A DNA stretch of 64,000 bases from Asticcacaulis solisilvae (GTDB lineage Bacteria; Pseudomonadota; Alphaproteobacteria; Caulobacterales; Caulobacteraceae). The stretch is taken from the NCBI RefSeq assembly GCF_017875235.1, contig NZ_JAGGMI010000016.1:32823-96822 (forward strand), read 5' to 3'. Made by a program: the position numbers and the translations under genes. This document shows, one piece after another, positions 32,855-40,992 of this stretch. Each line of letters begins with the position of its first letter. Position 1 is the first letter of the stretch. The notes below the pieces were generated by a model. That model did no database searches and was not told the DNA's origin. It worked only from the letters and a program-made list of their open reading frames with translations.

Positions 32855-35731
32855 CTACTTGGTCACCGTCACGGCGCTGCCGTTATAGGCGACTTCCTTG
32901 CTGAACTCGTCGAACTTCGTCGTCGCCGTGCCCGGCGTGATAAAGCGGACGCGGAAGGTACGGTTGGCCACCATGCCATTGAAGCTGCCCGAACGCTCGC
33001 CGATGGTCAGTGCGCCGGTCTTGTCGTCATAGCGCATAGGGATGCGGCTGGCCTCGCCCTTCACATAGCCGTTGGAGACGCCGTCGTCCTCATAGAGGCT
33101 GTAGTCGCCGTTGGCGCCGGTATAGACGGTGAGCGTAAGCGGCGCGTCGGGCTTTTCGCTGACGTACTGAAGGACCGGGCCCATCGGCACGATGGCGCCG
33201 GCCTTGACGAACAGCGGCATTTGCGACAGCGGCGCGTCGGCCGTGATGGTGGCCCCGCCCTTGTGCGCCTTGCCCGTATAGAAGTCGTACCAGTCGGCGC
33301 CCTTCGGAAGATATACAGCGCGTGAACGGGCGTTGAACTGGGTCACCGGCGCGACCAGGATCGACTTGCCGAACATGTACTGGTCGTTGATGTTCTTGAC
33401 CTTGGGATCATTGCCGAAGTCCATCACCAGGCCGCGCATGATCGTGCCCGACTTGTAATAGATGTCGGAGGCGGCCGTATAGGTATACGGCATCAGGCGG
33501 TAGCGCAGTTCCAGGAACCACACCATGTTGGCGCGCATGTCGGAGTTCGGCGGCGAGATTTCGTGGATCTCGCGCTTGACGCCTTCGCCGTGGCTGCGCA
33601 TCAGCGGCGAGAAGGCGCCGAACTGGAACCAACGCTGGTTCAGCTCACGCCATTCGCGCAGATCCTCGGCGGTGCCTGTGCCGCCGCCACCGCGGTTTTC
33701 CTGCAAGCCACCGACGTCAGAACCCTGGAAGCGGGTTTCCTGGGCATAGCCGCCGATGTCGTGCGTCCAGTTCGGCACGCCCGACAGACCGGCCTGCACG
33801 CCGGCCGAAATCTGGTCGTGGAAGTTCGCCCAGGTGCCGACGATGTCGCCCGACCAGATGGCCGCCGCATTGCGCTGGACGCCGCCGAAGCCCGAACGCG
33901 TCAGGATGAACTGGCGCTTGTTCGGCTGGTCCTTCTGCAAGCCTTCGTACATGGCGCGCGTGTTCATGGTCGCATAGGCGTTGTGAACGACCGCCCCCGG
34001 CCCCATCTGGGTCGGCGTGATCAGGGTGGCGAATTCTTCCGGGCTGGTGTTCGAACGGACGTCCGGCTCGGTATTGTCCATCCACCACGCGTCGATGCCG
34101 AGGCCGACCAGCTTTTCCTTCAACTGGCGGTAATAGATGTCGCGCGCTTCCTGGTTATAGGGCGAATAGTGCGAGTTCAGGTAGCCCGGACCGACCCAGT
34201 CCTTGGCGCCCAGCTCGACATTCTTGGTCCACATATAGCCCTTGCGCTCGAACTCCTTGTAGTTGTCCGTATTGGCGTAGAACTTGCCCCAGATCGAGAA
34301 CATGATGTTGGCGTTGTTCTTGTGAACCTCGTCGATCATACCCTGGGGGTTCGGGAAGCGTTTGGCATCGAAATCGTGGCTGCCCCACTGGTCTTCCGGC
34401 CAGTAGAACCAGTCCTGGACGATATTGTCGATCGGCCACTTGTTCTGGCGATAGGTCTTCAGCACGCCCAGGAGCTGTTCCTGCGTCTCGTAGCGCTGGC
34501 GCGACTGCCAGTAACCGTAGGCCCATTTCGGCATCATCGGCGCCTGGCCGGTGATGTGGCGATAGCCGCCAATCACGCCATCCATGCTGTCCGACGAGAT
34601 GAAGTAGTAGTTCAGGCCCGTGCCGACTTCCGAAGCAAAGCGCAGCGAGTGCTTGTCGGCATCGGCTTCGGGGTTCGAGTGGTGCATGGAGATCATGCCG
34701 CCGGCCGGCTCCCATTCGACGTACAGCTTGACCGGCTTGCCTGCCTCGAACTTCTGTTCGAGGTTGTGATACCAGGGGTTCCAGTTCTGGCGCCAGATGC
34801 GGTCGTAGACCGTCTTGCCGTCCAGCTTCAGCGTCGCATAGTCCGACGAATACATGCGCATCTTGTGCACGCCGGCGGCATCGGAGGTCAGCGTGCCTTC
34901 CCAGACGACTTTGACCTTCTTGTTTTGCGTCGCCGTCTTGCTCAAGACCGGGTCGGTTGGCCAGTACTTGTCGACATCGCTCAGGAACTGGTAGCGGATG
35001 TCCGGCTCGACGCGGGTCAGTACCAGTTGGCCATCGACATAGTATTTCGCCGTCAGGCCGGCCGAACCGTCTTCGGCGGCCAGCTTGAGATCCCGCGACA
35101 GCAGGCCGAAGCGGACCGGATTGCCCCAGCGCGTCGGCGAATTGTTGTCCCACAGCACGCCATAGTTCTTGTCCGAGACGATGAACGGGATGGCGATGTC
35201 CATATTGTGCTGGCGCAGCTCGACGTCTTCGCCGTTCAGGTCCATCTGGGCGTTCTGGTGCTGGCCCAGGCCGTAGAAGCTGTCCTTGGTGCCCTTGTTG
35301 AACTGGGCCGATGTGGCGACGTAGGGCTTGCCTTCGACGGTCACCGGCGTGATCTCGGCCTTGGCGCCGGTCAGGACCGCTTGGTCCTTGTCATTATAGA
35401 AGGTGACCAGGCCGTCCTTCAGCGAGACACGCGCCGACGCCTTGCCGGCATCGATCAGGACGCTGTCTTTCGCATCCTTGACGGTGAATGTGCCGGCCGG
35501 CTTGGCGACGGCCATCAAGGATTCGATCTGCGGACGGCTGGGGTCATCGACCGCCAGAACGTGGATGATTGAGTCATTGATGACCTCCAGCCGCACTTCC
35601 TTAGCGCTGCCGGTGTCCGGCTTGACGACGATGCCGGTGGCCGTCTTTTCGTATGTTCCGGCCAGGGCCGCGCCCGCCGACAGGCAGAGCGCAAGCGCCG
35701 ATACCGAAACCCATTTGATCGCTGAAGTCAT
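32855..35731 (-). CDS. GH31 alpha-xylosidase with PA14 insert
   Basis: A 958-residue secreted GH31 enzyme. A signal peptide (MTSAIKWVSVSALALCLSAGAALA) precedes the N-terminal beta-sandwich. A PA14-like insert lies at about residues 230-350 (VWEGTLTSDAAGVHKMRMYSSDYATLKLDG). The catalytic barrel has nucleophile Asp552 in WWMDNTEPD and acid/base Asp629 in WSGDIVGTW. The PA14-containing layout matches Cellvibrio japonicus Xyl31A, which removes alpha-xylose from the non-reducing end of xyloglucan oligosaccharides; that specificity is inferred. GGGAG precedes the ATG. The adjacent GH35 and GH27 would remove galactose side chains. Confidence 0.92.
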   Translation of the reverse strand: MTSAIKWVSVSALALCLSAGAALAGTYEKTATGIVVKPDTGSAKEVRLEVINDSIIHVLAVDDPSRPQIESLMAVAKPAGTFTVKDAKDSVLIDAGKASARVSLKDGLVTFYNDKDQAVLTGAKAEITPVTVEGKPYVATSAQFNKGTKDSFYGLGQHQNAQMDLNGEDVELRQHNMDIAIPFIVSDKNYGVLWDNNSPTRWGNPVRFGLLSRDLKLAAEDGSAGLTAKYYVDGQLVLTRVEPDIRYQFLSDVDKYWPTDPVLSKTATQNKKVKVVWEGTLTSDAAGVHKMRMYSSDYATLKLDGKTVYDRIWRQNWNPWYHNLEQKFEAGKPVKLYVEWEPAGGMISMHHSNPEADADKHSLRFASEVGTGLNYYFISSDSMDGVIGGYRHITGQAPMMPKWAYGYWQSRQRYETQEQLLGVLKTYRQNKWPIDNIVQDWFYWPEDQWGSHDFDAKRFPNPQGMIDEVHKNNANIMFSIWGKFYANTDNYKEFERKGYMWTKNVELGAKDWVGPGYLNSHYSPYNQEARDIYYRQLKEKLVGLGIDAWWMDNTEPDVRSNTSPEEFATLITPTQMGPGAVVHNAYATMNTRAMYEGLQKDQPNKRQFILTRSGFGGVQRNAAAIWSGDIVGTWANFHDQISAGVQAGLSGVPNWTHDIGGYAQETRFQGSDVGGLQENRGGGGTGTAEDLREWRELNQRWFQFGAFSPLMRSHGEGVKREIHEISPPNSDMRANMVWFLELRYRLMPYTYTAASDIYYKSGTIMRGLVMDFGNDPKVKNINDQYMFGKSILVAPVTQFNARSRAVYLPKGADWYDFYTGKAHKGGATITADAPLSQMPLFVKAGAIVPMGPVLQYVSEKPDAPLTLTVYTGANGDYSLYEDDGVSNGYVKGEASRIPMRYDDKTGALTIGERSGSFNGMVANRTFRVRFITPGTATTKFDEFSKEVAYNGSAVTVTK

Positions 35732-35771
35732 AAAAGTCTCCCTGAAAGACTGTTTTGCATTGCTTTATAAG

Positions 35772-35912
35772 AGCCCCCACCACCACGCCGCTCTGCGCCG
35801 CGGTCCCCCTCCCCAGTAAACTGGGGAGGAATAAGAAAACCCGCTCCCTTCCCTTATTCCTCCCCACTTGTGGGGAGGGGGACCATTGGCGGAGCCAATG
35901 GTGGTGGGGGCT
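35772..35912. repeat. 141-bp inverted repeat of two C-rich units
   Basis: Unit one (35772-35829) and unit two (35859-35912) face each other and form one long imperfect stem: AGCCCCCACCACCA pairs with TGGTGGTGGGGGCT and GGGGAGGAATAAG with CTTATTCCTCCCC. It fills the gap between the GH31 and GH35 genes. It could end or process the transcript coming from GH35. Confidence 0.82.
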
Positions 35913-35924
35913 TCCCTGTAGAAG

Positions 35925-37601
35925 CTACTTCTCGTACGTTCCCAGGCGCACCTTCAACAGGCGCGGCTGATCCTTGAAATTCAAACCATAGTCGGTCTGG
36001 TCACCGTTCCAAACGCGCTGCATGACCCACTTGCCGTCGGCATCGTAATGGCCTTCTTCGACACGGTCGAGCAGCATGCCCTTGTCTTTGTTGGCCGGGC
36101 CCGCGCCAAAGCTGATACGGGCATTATGGCCGGCGACCAGGAACTCATTGTCCGACAGCTTCGCGACCGCGATACCGCCAGAAGGCACATCCGAGCCTTC
36201 CGGGAAGCCATTCTTGTTGTCCTTGTCCCATTCAGGCAGGCCGAACTGCCACTGGCGATAGGTGACCTTGGCGTTCCACTTCGACCCGAAGTCAAGCGTC
36301 TGCGCCGAATGATCGTCGGGTTCTGACACGCCCCAGACCTGGCCCTCGAAGCTGAGTTTGGCCCAGACGCGGTTCATGTCGCCGAACAGCTTATACAACG
36401 GCGCGAAGGGCTCGACGATCTTGCGATCGGTCTCGGTCGTGCCCAACGGATAGTTGGAATAGCCGGTGTAGTCGAAGCCGAACGGATCGAAGCCGATGCC
36501 CTGCTGGCCCAGGACCGAGAAGATGAAACGCGCATAGGTCGGCTTGTTGCCGCTTTCGGCCACATACAGCGCGTTATCCGGACGCTTGTACCACTTGAGC
36601 GTCGCTTCGTAGGACTGCGAACCGGGCGAATAGAGGTCCGGCGCCAGGAAGTCGATCTGGGGTGCCGCCACCTTATAGACGTCGATCACATTATATGTCG
36701 GTCCGCCCGACGCGTAGGAACCTGCCGGCTGTTCCGGATTGAGCGGATCCTTGAGCGCGGCGTTCATGTAGGCCGGCAGCGGATATGCCGATTTGCCGGC
36801 GGCGGCGACCTCGTTACAGAAAGCCGCCATGTGCCAGGCATGGAAATACTCGTCGGCGTGCTTGCCGAAGACTTCTGACCAGGTGCCGGACTTCTTCAGC
36901 GCGCGGTCGCCCATCTGCTTGATCAGAGCAGGCGGCACAGGTTGCGCGAACAGCTTGTTGGCGACGGCGGAATAGTCGCGCTCGGTGCCGTAGACGCCAA
37001 CCTCGTTTTCGACCTGCATGAGGACGACGGTGCGTTCGGCCGTGTCGATCGCCTTGATGTGGTTCATCAGGGCGACATAGGCCTTTTTATCAGCGTCCAG
37101 CGTCGCCTTGTAGTGCGGCGACAGGGCGTAGGACAGCGAACCGTCCTTGTTGGTCAGGCGCGGAAAGCGCTTGTTGTCGAGCTTGACCCACGACGGCGTA
37201 TAGCTGGGCCCGGTATTCTTCCATGTGCCAAACCACAGGATGCTCAAACGCACATTGTTGGCGCGCGCCTCCTTGACCAGCGTGTCAACGAAGCTGAAGT
37301 CGAACTTGCCTTCGGTTGGCTCGATCTGCTCCCACGCCACTGGGATCACCAGGGTATTGGCATTGACGTCCTTGATCGCCGGCCAGACCTTGGCCAGCGT
37401 ATCGGGGTAGTTGCTCGAATTGTTGGCCTGCCCGCCCAGGATCACAAACGGCGCGCCATCGACCATAAGGGTGTGCTTGCCATTTTTTTGGACGAACTGC
37501 GGTATGGGCTTATCGGCTGCCCACACATAGGCTGGAATCATTGACAGCGCTGTCGCCGCCAAGCCGAACGTGATTACCCGGCACGCCTTGCCAATTCCCA
37601 T
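35925..37601 (-). CDS. GH35 beta-galactosidase with DUF5597 domain
   Basis: A 558-residue exported GH35 enzyme. After a signal peptide (cleavage near SMIPAYVWAAD) the barrel shows acid/base Glu200 in LMQVENEVGVYG and nucleophile Glu349 in LYVAESGNKP. The C-terminal part (SGGIAVAKLSDNEFLVAGHNARISFG) is the DUF5597 domain found in Cellvibrio japonicus Bgl35A, which removes beta-galactose from xyloglucan. GGGGAGA before ATG 37601 sets the start; an earlier codon adds 11 residues. It is divergent from the GntR gene, with a palindromic operator between. Confidence 0.92.
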   Translation of the reverse strand: MGIGKACRVITFGLAATALSMIPAYVWAADKPIPQFVQKNGKHTLMVDGAPFVILGGQANNSSNYPDTLAKVWPAIKDVNANTLVIPVAWEQIEPTEGKFDFSFVDTLVKEARANNVRLSILWFGTWKNTGPSYTPSWVKLDNKRFPRLTNKDGSLSYALSPHYKATLDADKKAYVALMNHIKAIDTAERTVVLMQVENEVGVYGTERDYSAVANKLFAQPVPPALIKQMGDRALKKSGTWSEVFGKHADEYFHAWHMAAFCNEVAAAGKSAYPLPAYMNAALKDPLNPEQPAGSYASGGPTYNVIDVYKVAAPQIDFLAPDLYSPGSQSYEATLKWYKRPDNALYVAESGNKPTYARFIFSVLGQQGIGFDPFGFDYTGYSNYPLGTTETDRKIVEPFAPLYKLFGDMNRVWAKLSFEGQVWGVSEPDDHSAQTLDFGSKWNAKVTYRQWQFGLPEWDKDNKNGFPEGSDVPSGGIAVAKLSDNEFLVAGHNARISFGAGPANKDKGMLLDRVEEGHYDADGKWVMQRVWNGDQTDYGLNFKDQPRLLKVRLGTYEK

Positions 37602-37674
37602 GAGTTTCTCCCCATTCCCCGTCACGACATTCATCAGTGACGCATTTCTTTATCAGTGAAATTTGTACTATAAT

Positions 37675-37690
37675 CTGATAGCGCTATCAG
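37675..37690. promoter_or_regulatory. palindromic operator between GH35 and GntR genes
   Basis: CTGATAGCGCTATCAG is a perfect 16-bp palindrome 74 bp from the GH35 start and 104 bp from the GntR start, so it can serve both divergent promoters. A degenerate copy lies upstream of GH74 at 921-936. The adjacent AAGCGCTT (37720-37727) is a shorter palindrome that may be coincidental. Confidence 0.75.
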
Positions 37691-37793
37691 GCAAGCCTCA
37701 AATCACGTTTGTGTTTTTTAAGCGCTTGTCGTCTATAAGTTCGTTACACAAGGCCCGAGCGACTCGGCCGCTACCTAAAGATAAGGCATTCAA

Positions 37794-38504
37794 ATGCGTT
37801 CGGAACTTGGCGTCAGCCTCGCCTATGGCTTGTTGGCGTCACTTGGCCAGTCCATCGTCAGAGGCGAATTCGAAACCACCGGTTTTCCGACAGAAGCCGA
37901 ACTGTGCGTCCGCTATGGCGCCAGCCGCACCGTCATGCGCGAAGCCGTCAAGATGTTGTCCGCCAAGGGGCTGCTGTCGTCGCGCCAGCGCCAGGGCACG
38001 CGCGTCGAGCCGATCGAGAACTGGAACCTGCTCGATCCAGACGTGCTGCGCTGGCTGATGGAGCGGCCGTTCTCGAACAAGATCTTTCTTGAATTCACCC
38101 AGATGCGCCTGGCCATTGAACCGACCGCCGCGGCGCTCGCCGCCGAGGTTCAGGACAAGGTGGCGATCGCGGCGATTCGCGAAGGGCTGGAGGCGATGAT
38201 CGCCACCGCCGGAGACCAGGACGCCGCGCTTCAGGCCGATATCGACTTCCATGTCTCGATCCTCAAGGCGTCGGGCAATCCGTTCTTCATGCGGCTGAAG
38301 CCCCTGATCAACAACGCCTTGCGGTTGTCGATCCAGCTGACCAACAAGATTTCCGGCCACACGGCCAGCATCGCGGCGCACGAGGCCATCCTGGTCGCCA
38401 TCGAAAACGGCGACGCGGCGGAGGCGGAAAAGGCATCCGAAGCGATCCTGCACGAATCGCTCAAATTGATCGAAGCAGCAGAGGCCGCAACAGCGGCGGC
38501 TTAA
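37794..38504 (+). CDS. GntR-family (FadR/FCD) regulator of glycosidase genes
   Basis: A 236-residue GntR regulator. The N-terminal winged helix spans about residues 8-75 (GEFETTGFPTEAELCVRYGASRTVMREAVKMLSAKGLLSSRQRQGTRV). The C-terminal all-helical FCD ligand domain contains the metal/ligand histidines in DIDFHVSIL and IAAHEAIL. FadR-subfamily regulators usually sense a sugar acid or sugar-derived metabolite. The divergent GH35 gene and the palindrome between them point to control of side-chain-degrading glycosidases. A repeat acting as terminator follows. Confidence 0.93.
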   Translation: MRSELGVSLAYGLLASLGQSIVRGEFETTGFPTEAELCVRYGASRTVMREAVKMLSAKGLLSSRQRQGTRVEPIENWNLLDPDVLRWLMERPFSNKIFLEFTQMRLAIEPTAAALAAEVQDKVAIAAIREGLEAMIATAGDQDAALQADIDFHVSILKASGNPFFMRLKPLINNALRLSIQLTNKISGHTASIAAHEAILVAIENGDAAEAEKASEAILHESLKLIEAAEAATAAA

Positions 38505-38511
38505 ACATACG

Positions 38512-38608
38512 AAGAGGCCCCGCCCACCATCTGCTCCGCAGATGTTCCCCCCTCCCCATGAATGGGGAGGGGGACCGCGAGAGAAGCGAGTGGTGGGCGG
38601 GGCCTCTT
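38512..38608. repeat. palindromic C-rich repeat, probable bidirectional terminator
   Basis: Perfect 18-bp arms AAGAGGCCCCGCCCACCA (38512-38529) and its complement (38591-38608) enclose a smaller inverted repeat (CCTCCCC/GGGGAGG with ATGAAT loop). It sits 8 bp after the GntR stop and 18 bp from the convergent GH27 stop, and is followed by T-rich sequence on the plus strand. Confidence 0.82.
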
Positions 38609-38625
38609 TCTTTTCCCTTCCTCTC

Positions 38626-39834
38626 TTAGACCTTAGGCGTCAACCGGATCATCACCGCGCCGTGGGACGGCACCGTGGCGGTGAACTTGCCCTTTACGCC
38701 CTTCTTGACCTCCTTGGTCCACAGGTCCTTGACGTCGGCCTTCAGCCCCGCCGGCAATTGCAGCGCGTCCCAGTCGACTGACATCTCCTTGGCCGTCTCT
38801 GAACGGTTGAACAGCACCACCGCCCGGTCACCGCCCTTCAGCGGCCGCGCCCAGACCTCAAAGTCGCCGTCGTCGGCAACCTTGCGCCCCTGGACACCCA
38901 GCGGATCCTGATCGACCGCGATGACATCCTTATTGGTCAGGATGTCGTGCGTTTCCTGCGTCATCGTCGCCAGGTCGTTGCCGGCGATCAGCGGCGCCGC
39001 CAGAATGGCCCACAGCGAAAAGTGCGCCTTGTACTCCGTCGCCGTCATGCCGCCATTGCCGACTTCCAGCATGTCCGGATCGTTCCACTGGTTCGGGCCC
39101 GAGTCCTTCCAGAGGTCTGCCTGCTTATCCAGAATGGCCAGGAAGGACAGGCTGTAGCCCTTGCTCTCGTTCCAGGAATCGCGAATGTCACCGGTCGTGC
39201 GCCACATGTGGCCTGCCTTGGCGGCCCATTCGCGTGGCTTGTTGTCGCCCCACTCACAGATGCTCAGCACAATGTCACGGCCCGAAGCCCGCAAAGCCTT
39301 GGCCATCAGCGTATAGGCCGCCTCGGCATTGCGCGTGCCAGTGTAGCACCAGTCGTATTTCAGATAGTCGACACCCCACGATGCATAGGTCCGGGCGTCC
39401 TGGAATTCATAGCCCGCGCTGCCCGGGCGGCCGCCGCAGGTCTTGACGCCGGCATCCGAGTAAAGACCAAACTTCAATCCCTTGGAGTGAACGTAATCGA
39501 CCAGCGACTTGATGCCGGACGGGAACTTTTCCGGATCGGCCTGGATGGTGCCGTCGGCCGCGCGGTCCTTCTGCCAGCAGTCGTCGATGACGATATACTG
39601 ATAGCCGGCGTCCTTCATACCGCTCGACGCCATGGCGTCGGCAACGGCGCGCACCTTGGCCTCGTCGATGTTGCAGGCGAACTTGTTCCACGAATTCCAG
39701 CCCATCGGCGGGGTCGGCGCCAGTTTCGGCTTGGGCGCGGTCAGTTCCAGCGATTCGTGCGCAGATGCTGTAACCGGCACCAGACAGGCGCTGGCGAGAA
39801 GCGCACCCATCAGTGCGGATCGGATAAAGGCCAT
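38626..39834 (-). CDS. GH27 alpha-galactosidase
   Basis: A 402-residue secreted GH27 enzyme that releases terminal alpha-galactose. Signal peptide (MAFIRSALMGALLASACLVPVTASA), then PPMGWNSWNKFACNI, the family hallmark. Nucleophile is Asp161 in DYLKYDWC and acid/base Asp216 in WRTTGDIRDSW; QWNDPDMLEVGNGGMT follows. The C-terminal domain is a short beta-sandwich. It could act on galactomannan or raffinose-type sugars rather than xyloglucan, whose galactose is beta-linked. GGGAGAG precedes the start. An A/T-rich inverted repeat lies 44 bp upstream. Confidence 0.95.
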   Translation of the reverse strand: MAFIRSALMGALLASACLVPVTASAHESLELTAPKPKLAPTPPMGWNSWNKFACNIDEAKVRAVADAMASSGMKDAGYQYIVIDDCWQKDRAADGTIQADPEKFPSGIKSLVDYVHSKGLKFGLYSDAGVKTCGGRPGSAGYEFQDARTYASWGVDYLKYDWCYTGTRNAEAAYTLMAKALRASGRDIVLSICEWGDNKPREWAAKAGHMWRTTGDIRDSWNESKGYSLSFLAILDKQADLWKDSGPNQWNDPDMLEVGNGGMTATEYKAHFSLWAILAAPLIAGNDLATMTQETHDILTNKDVIAVDQDPLGVQGRKVADDGDFEVWARPLKGGDRAVVLFNRSETAKEMSVDWDALQLPAGLKADVKDLWTKEVKKGVKGKFTATVPSHGAVMIRLTPKV

Positions 39835-39877
39835 TATTTTCTCTCCCTTACGACGCTTGGTAACGCGTCCTGCCGCG

Positions 39878-39900
39878 AAATAAATATTACAAATTTATTT
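39878..39900. promoter_or_regulatory. A/T-rich inverted repeat upstream of GH27
   Basis: Arms AAATAAAT (39878-39885) and ATTTATTT (39893-39900) around a 7-base spacer in a G+C-rich genome, 44 bp upstream of the GH27 start and about 200 bp from galU. It may be an operator or part of a promoter; no regulator can be named. Confidence 0.45.
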
Positions 39901-40104
39901 ATTACAAGTCCCAACATGGTAGAAACCGCTCTATGCACCCGGAATTTTCCCTTTGGTAACGCTTCGTCCTTATGAGCTCCTTATTGAATCTTTATTTCAC
40001 ATATTGCTGTTTGCAGTGCAGCATTCTATTCTGCACCGGGCCGCGCATCGGGTCCCGTCACCTCAGTACCCGTCACAAAACTTTCGCTTTTTGAAGAGGT
40101 TGTC

Positions 40105-40983
40105 TTGCCTAATAAGCGCGTGCGAAAAGCCGTTGTTCCCGTCGCTGGACTGGGAACCCGTGTCCTTCCCGGCACCAAGGTGGTGCCCAAGGAACTGCTC
40201 AATGTCGTCGACCGGCCTATCCTCTCCTATGTGGTCGCCGAGGCCCGCGCCGCAGGGATCGAGCACTTCGTATTCGTAACGGGCCGCGCCAAGGGCGCTA
40301 TCGAGGACTATTTCGATCACCAGCTCGAACTCGAATCGCAGCTCAAGGCCAAGGGCAAGACCGCCATTCTCGAAGAGCTGATGGCCGAACTGCCCAAGGC
40401 CGGCGAGATGAGCTTTGTCCGCCAGATGCAGCCGAATGGCCTGGGTCACGCCGTGTGGTGCGCCCGCGACATCATCGGCGATGAACCCTTTGCCGTCATC
40501 CTGCCCGACATGGTCATGGACGCTGAGGTTTCGGCGCTCAAGCAGGCCATCAACGCCTATGACGAAGTCGGCGGCAACATCATCGTCGTCGAGCCCGTCC
40601 CGCACGACCAGACGCACCAGTACGGCGTCGTGGCGCTGGAAAAGCAAGATGGCCGCTTGAACAAGATGACCGGCATGGTCGAAAAGCCCGCCAAGGGCAC
40701 CGCGCCGTCGAACCTGATCGTTTCGGGCCGCTACATCCTGCAACCGGAAATCTTCGAACTGCTGGCCAACCAGGAACGCGGCGCCGGCAACGAAATCCAG
40801 TTGACGGATTCGATGTTCCGTCTCATGGAAACCCAGAGCTTCCACGCCCTCGAATATGACGGCGTCACCTACGACTGCGGCGACAAGATCGGCCTTCTGC
40901 GCGCCAATGTCGCCCTGGCGCTGAAACACCCCCAACTGGGCGCGGCTGCCCGCGAAGCCCTGCTGCCCTTCTTCCAAGCTTAA
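40105..40983 (+). CDS. galU: UTP-glucose-1-phosphate uridylyltransferase
   Basis: A 292-residue nucleotidyltransferase that makes UDP-glucose from UTP and glucose 1-phosphate. The N-terminal KAVVPVAGLGTRVLPGTKVVPKELLNVVDRPILSYVV contains the nucleotide loop and activating Lys/Arg; VEKPAKGTAPSNLIVSGRYIL and GNEIQLTDSMF are family motifs. It starts at TTG 40105 with AGAGG nine bases upstream; no ATG in a suitable position exists. The next gene, 9 bp downstream, supplies hexose 1-phosphates, so the pair forms a sugar-nucleotide operon for envelope polysaccharide. Confidence 0.96.
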   Translation: MPNKRVRKAVVPVAGLGTRVLPGTKVVPKELLNVVDRPILSYVVAEARAAGIEHFVFVTGRAKGAIEDYFDHQLELESQLKAKGKTAILEELMAELPKAGEMSFVRQMQPNGLGHAVWCARDIIGDEPFAVILPDMVMDAEVSALKQAINAYDEVGGNIIVVEPVPHDQTHQYGVVALEKQDGRLNKMTGMVEKPAKGTAPSNLIVSGRYILQPEIFELLANQERGAGNEIQLTDSMFRLMETQSFHALEYDGVTYDCGDKIGLLRANVALALKHPQLGAAAREALLPFFQA

Positions 40984-40992
40984 GGAAACCCG

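Noticed and set aside
33563..35572. 669-codon open frame antisense to the GH31 gene
   Set aside because: It has no recognisable domain, low-quality composition rich in Arg/Val/Asp, and lies fully inside a clear GH31 enzyme; typical of G+C-rich antisense frames.
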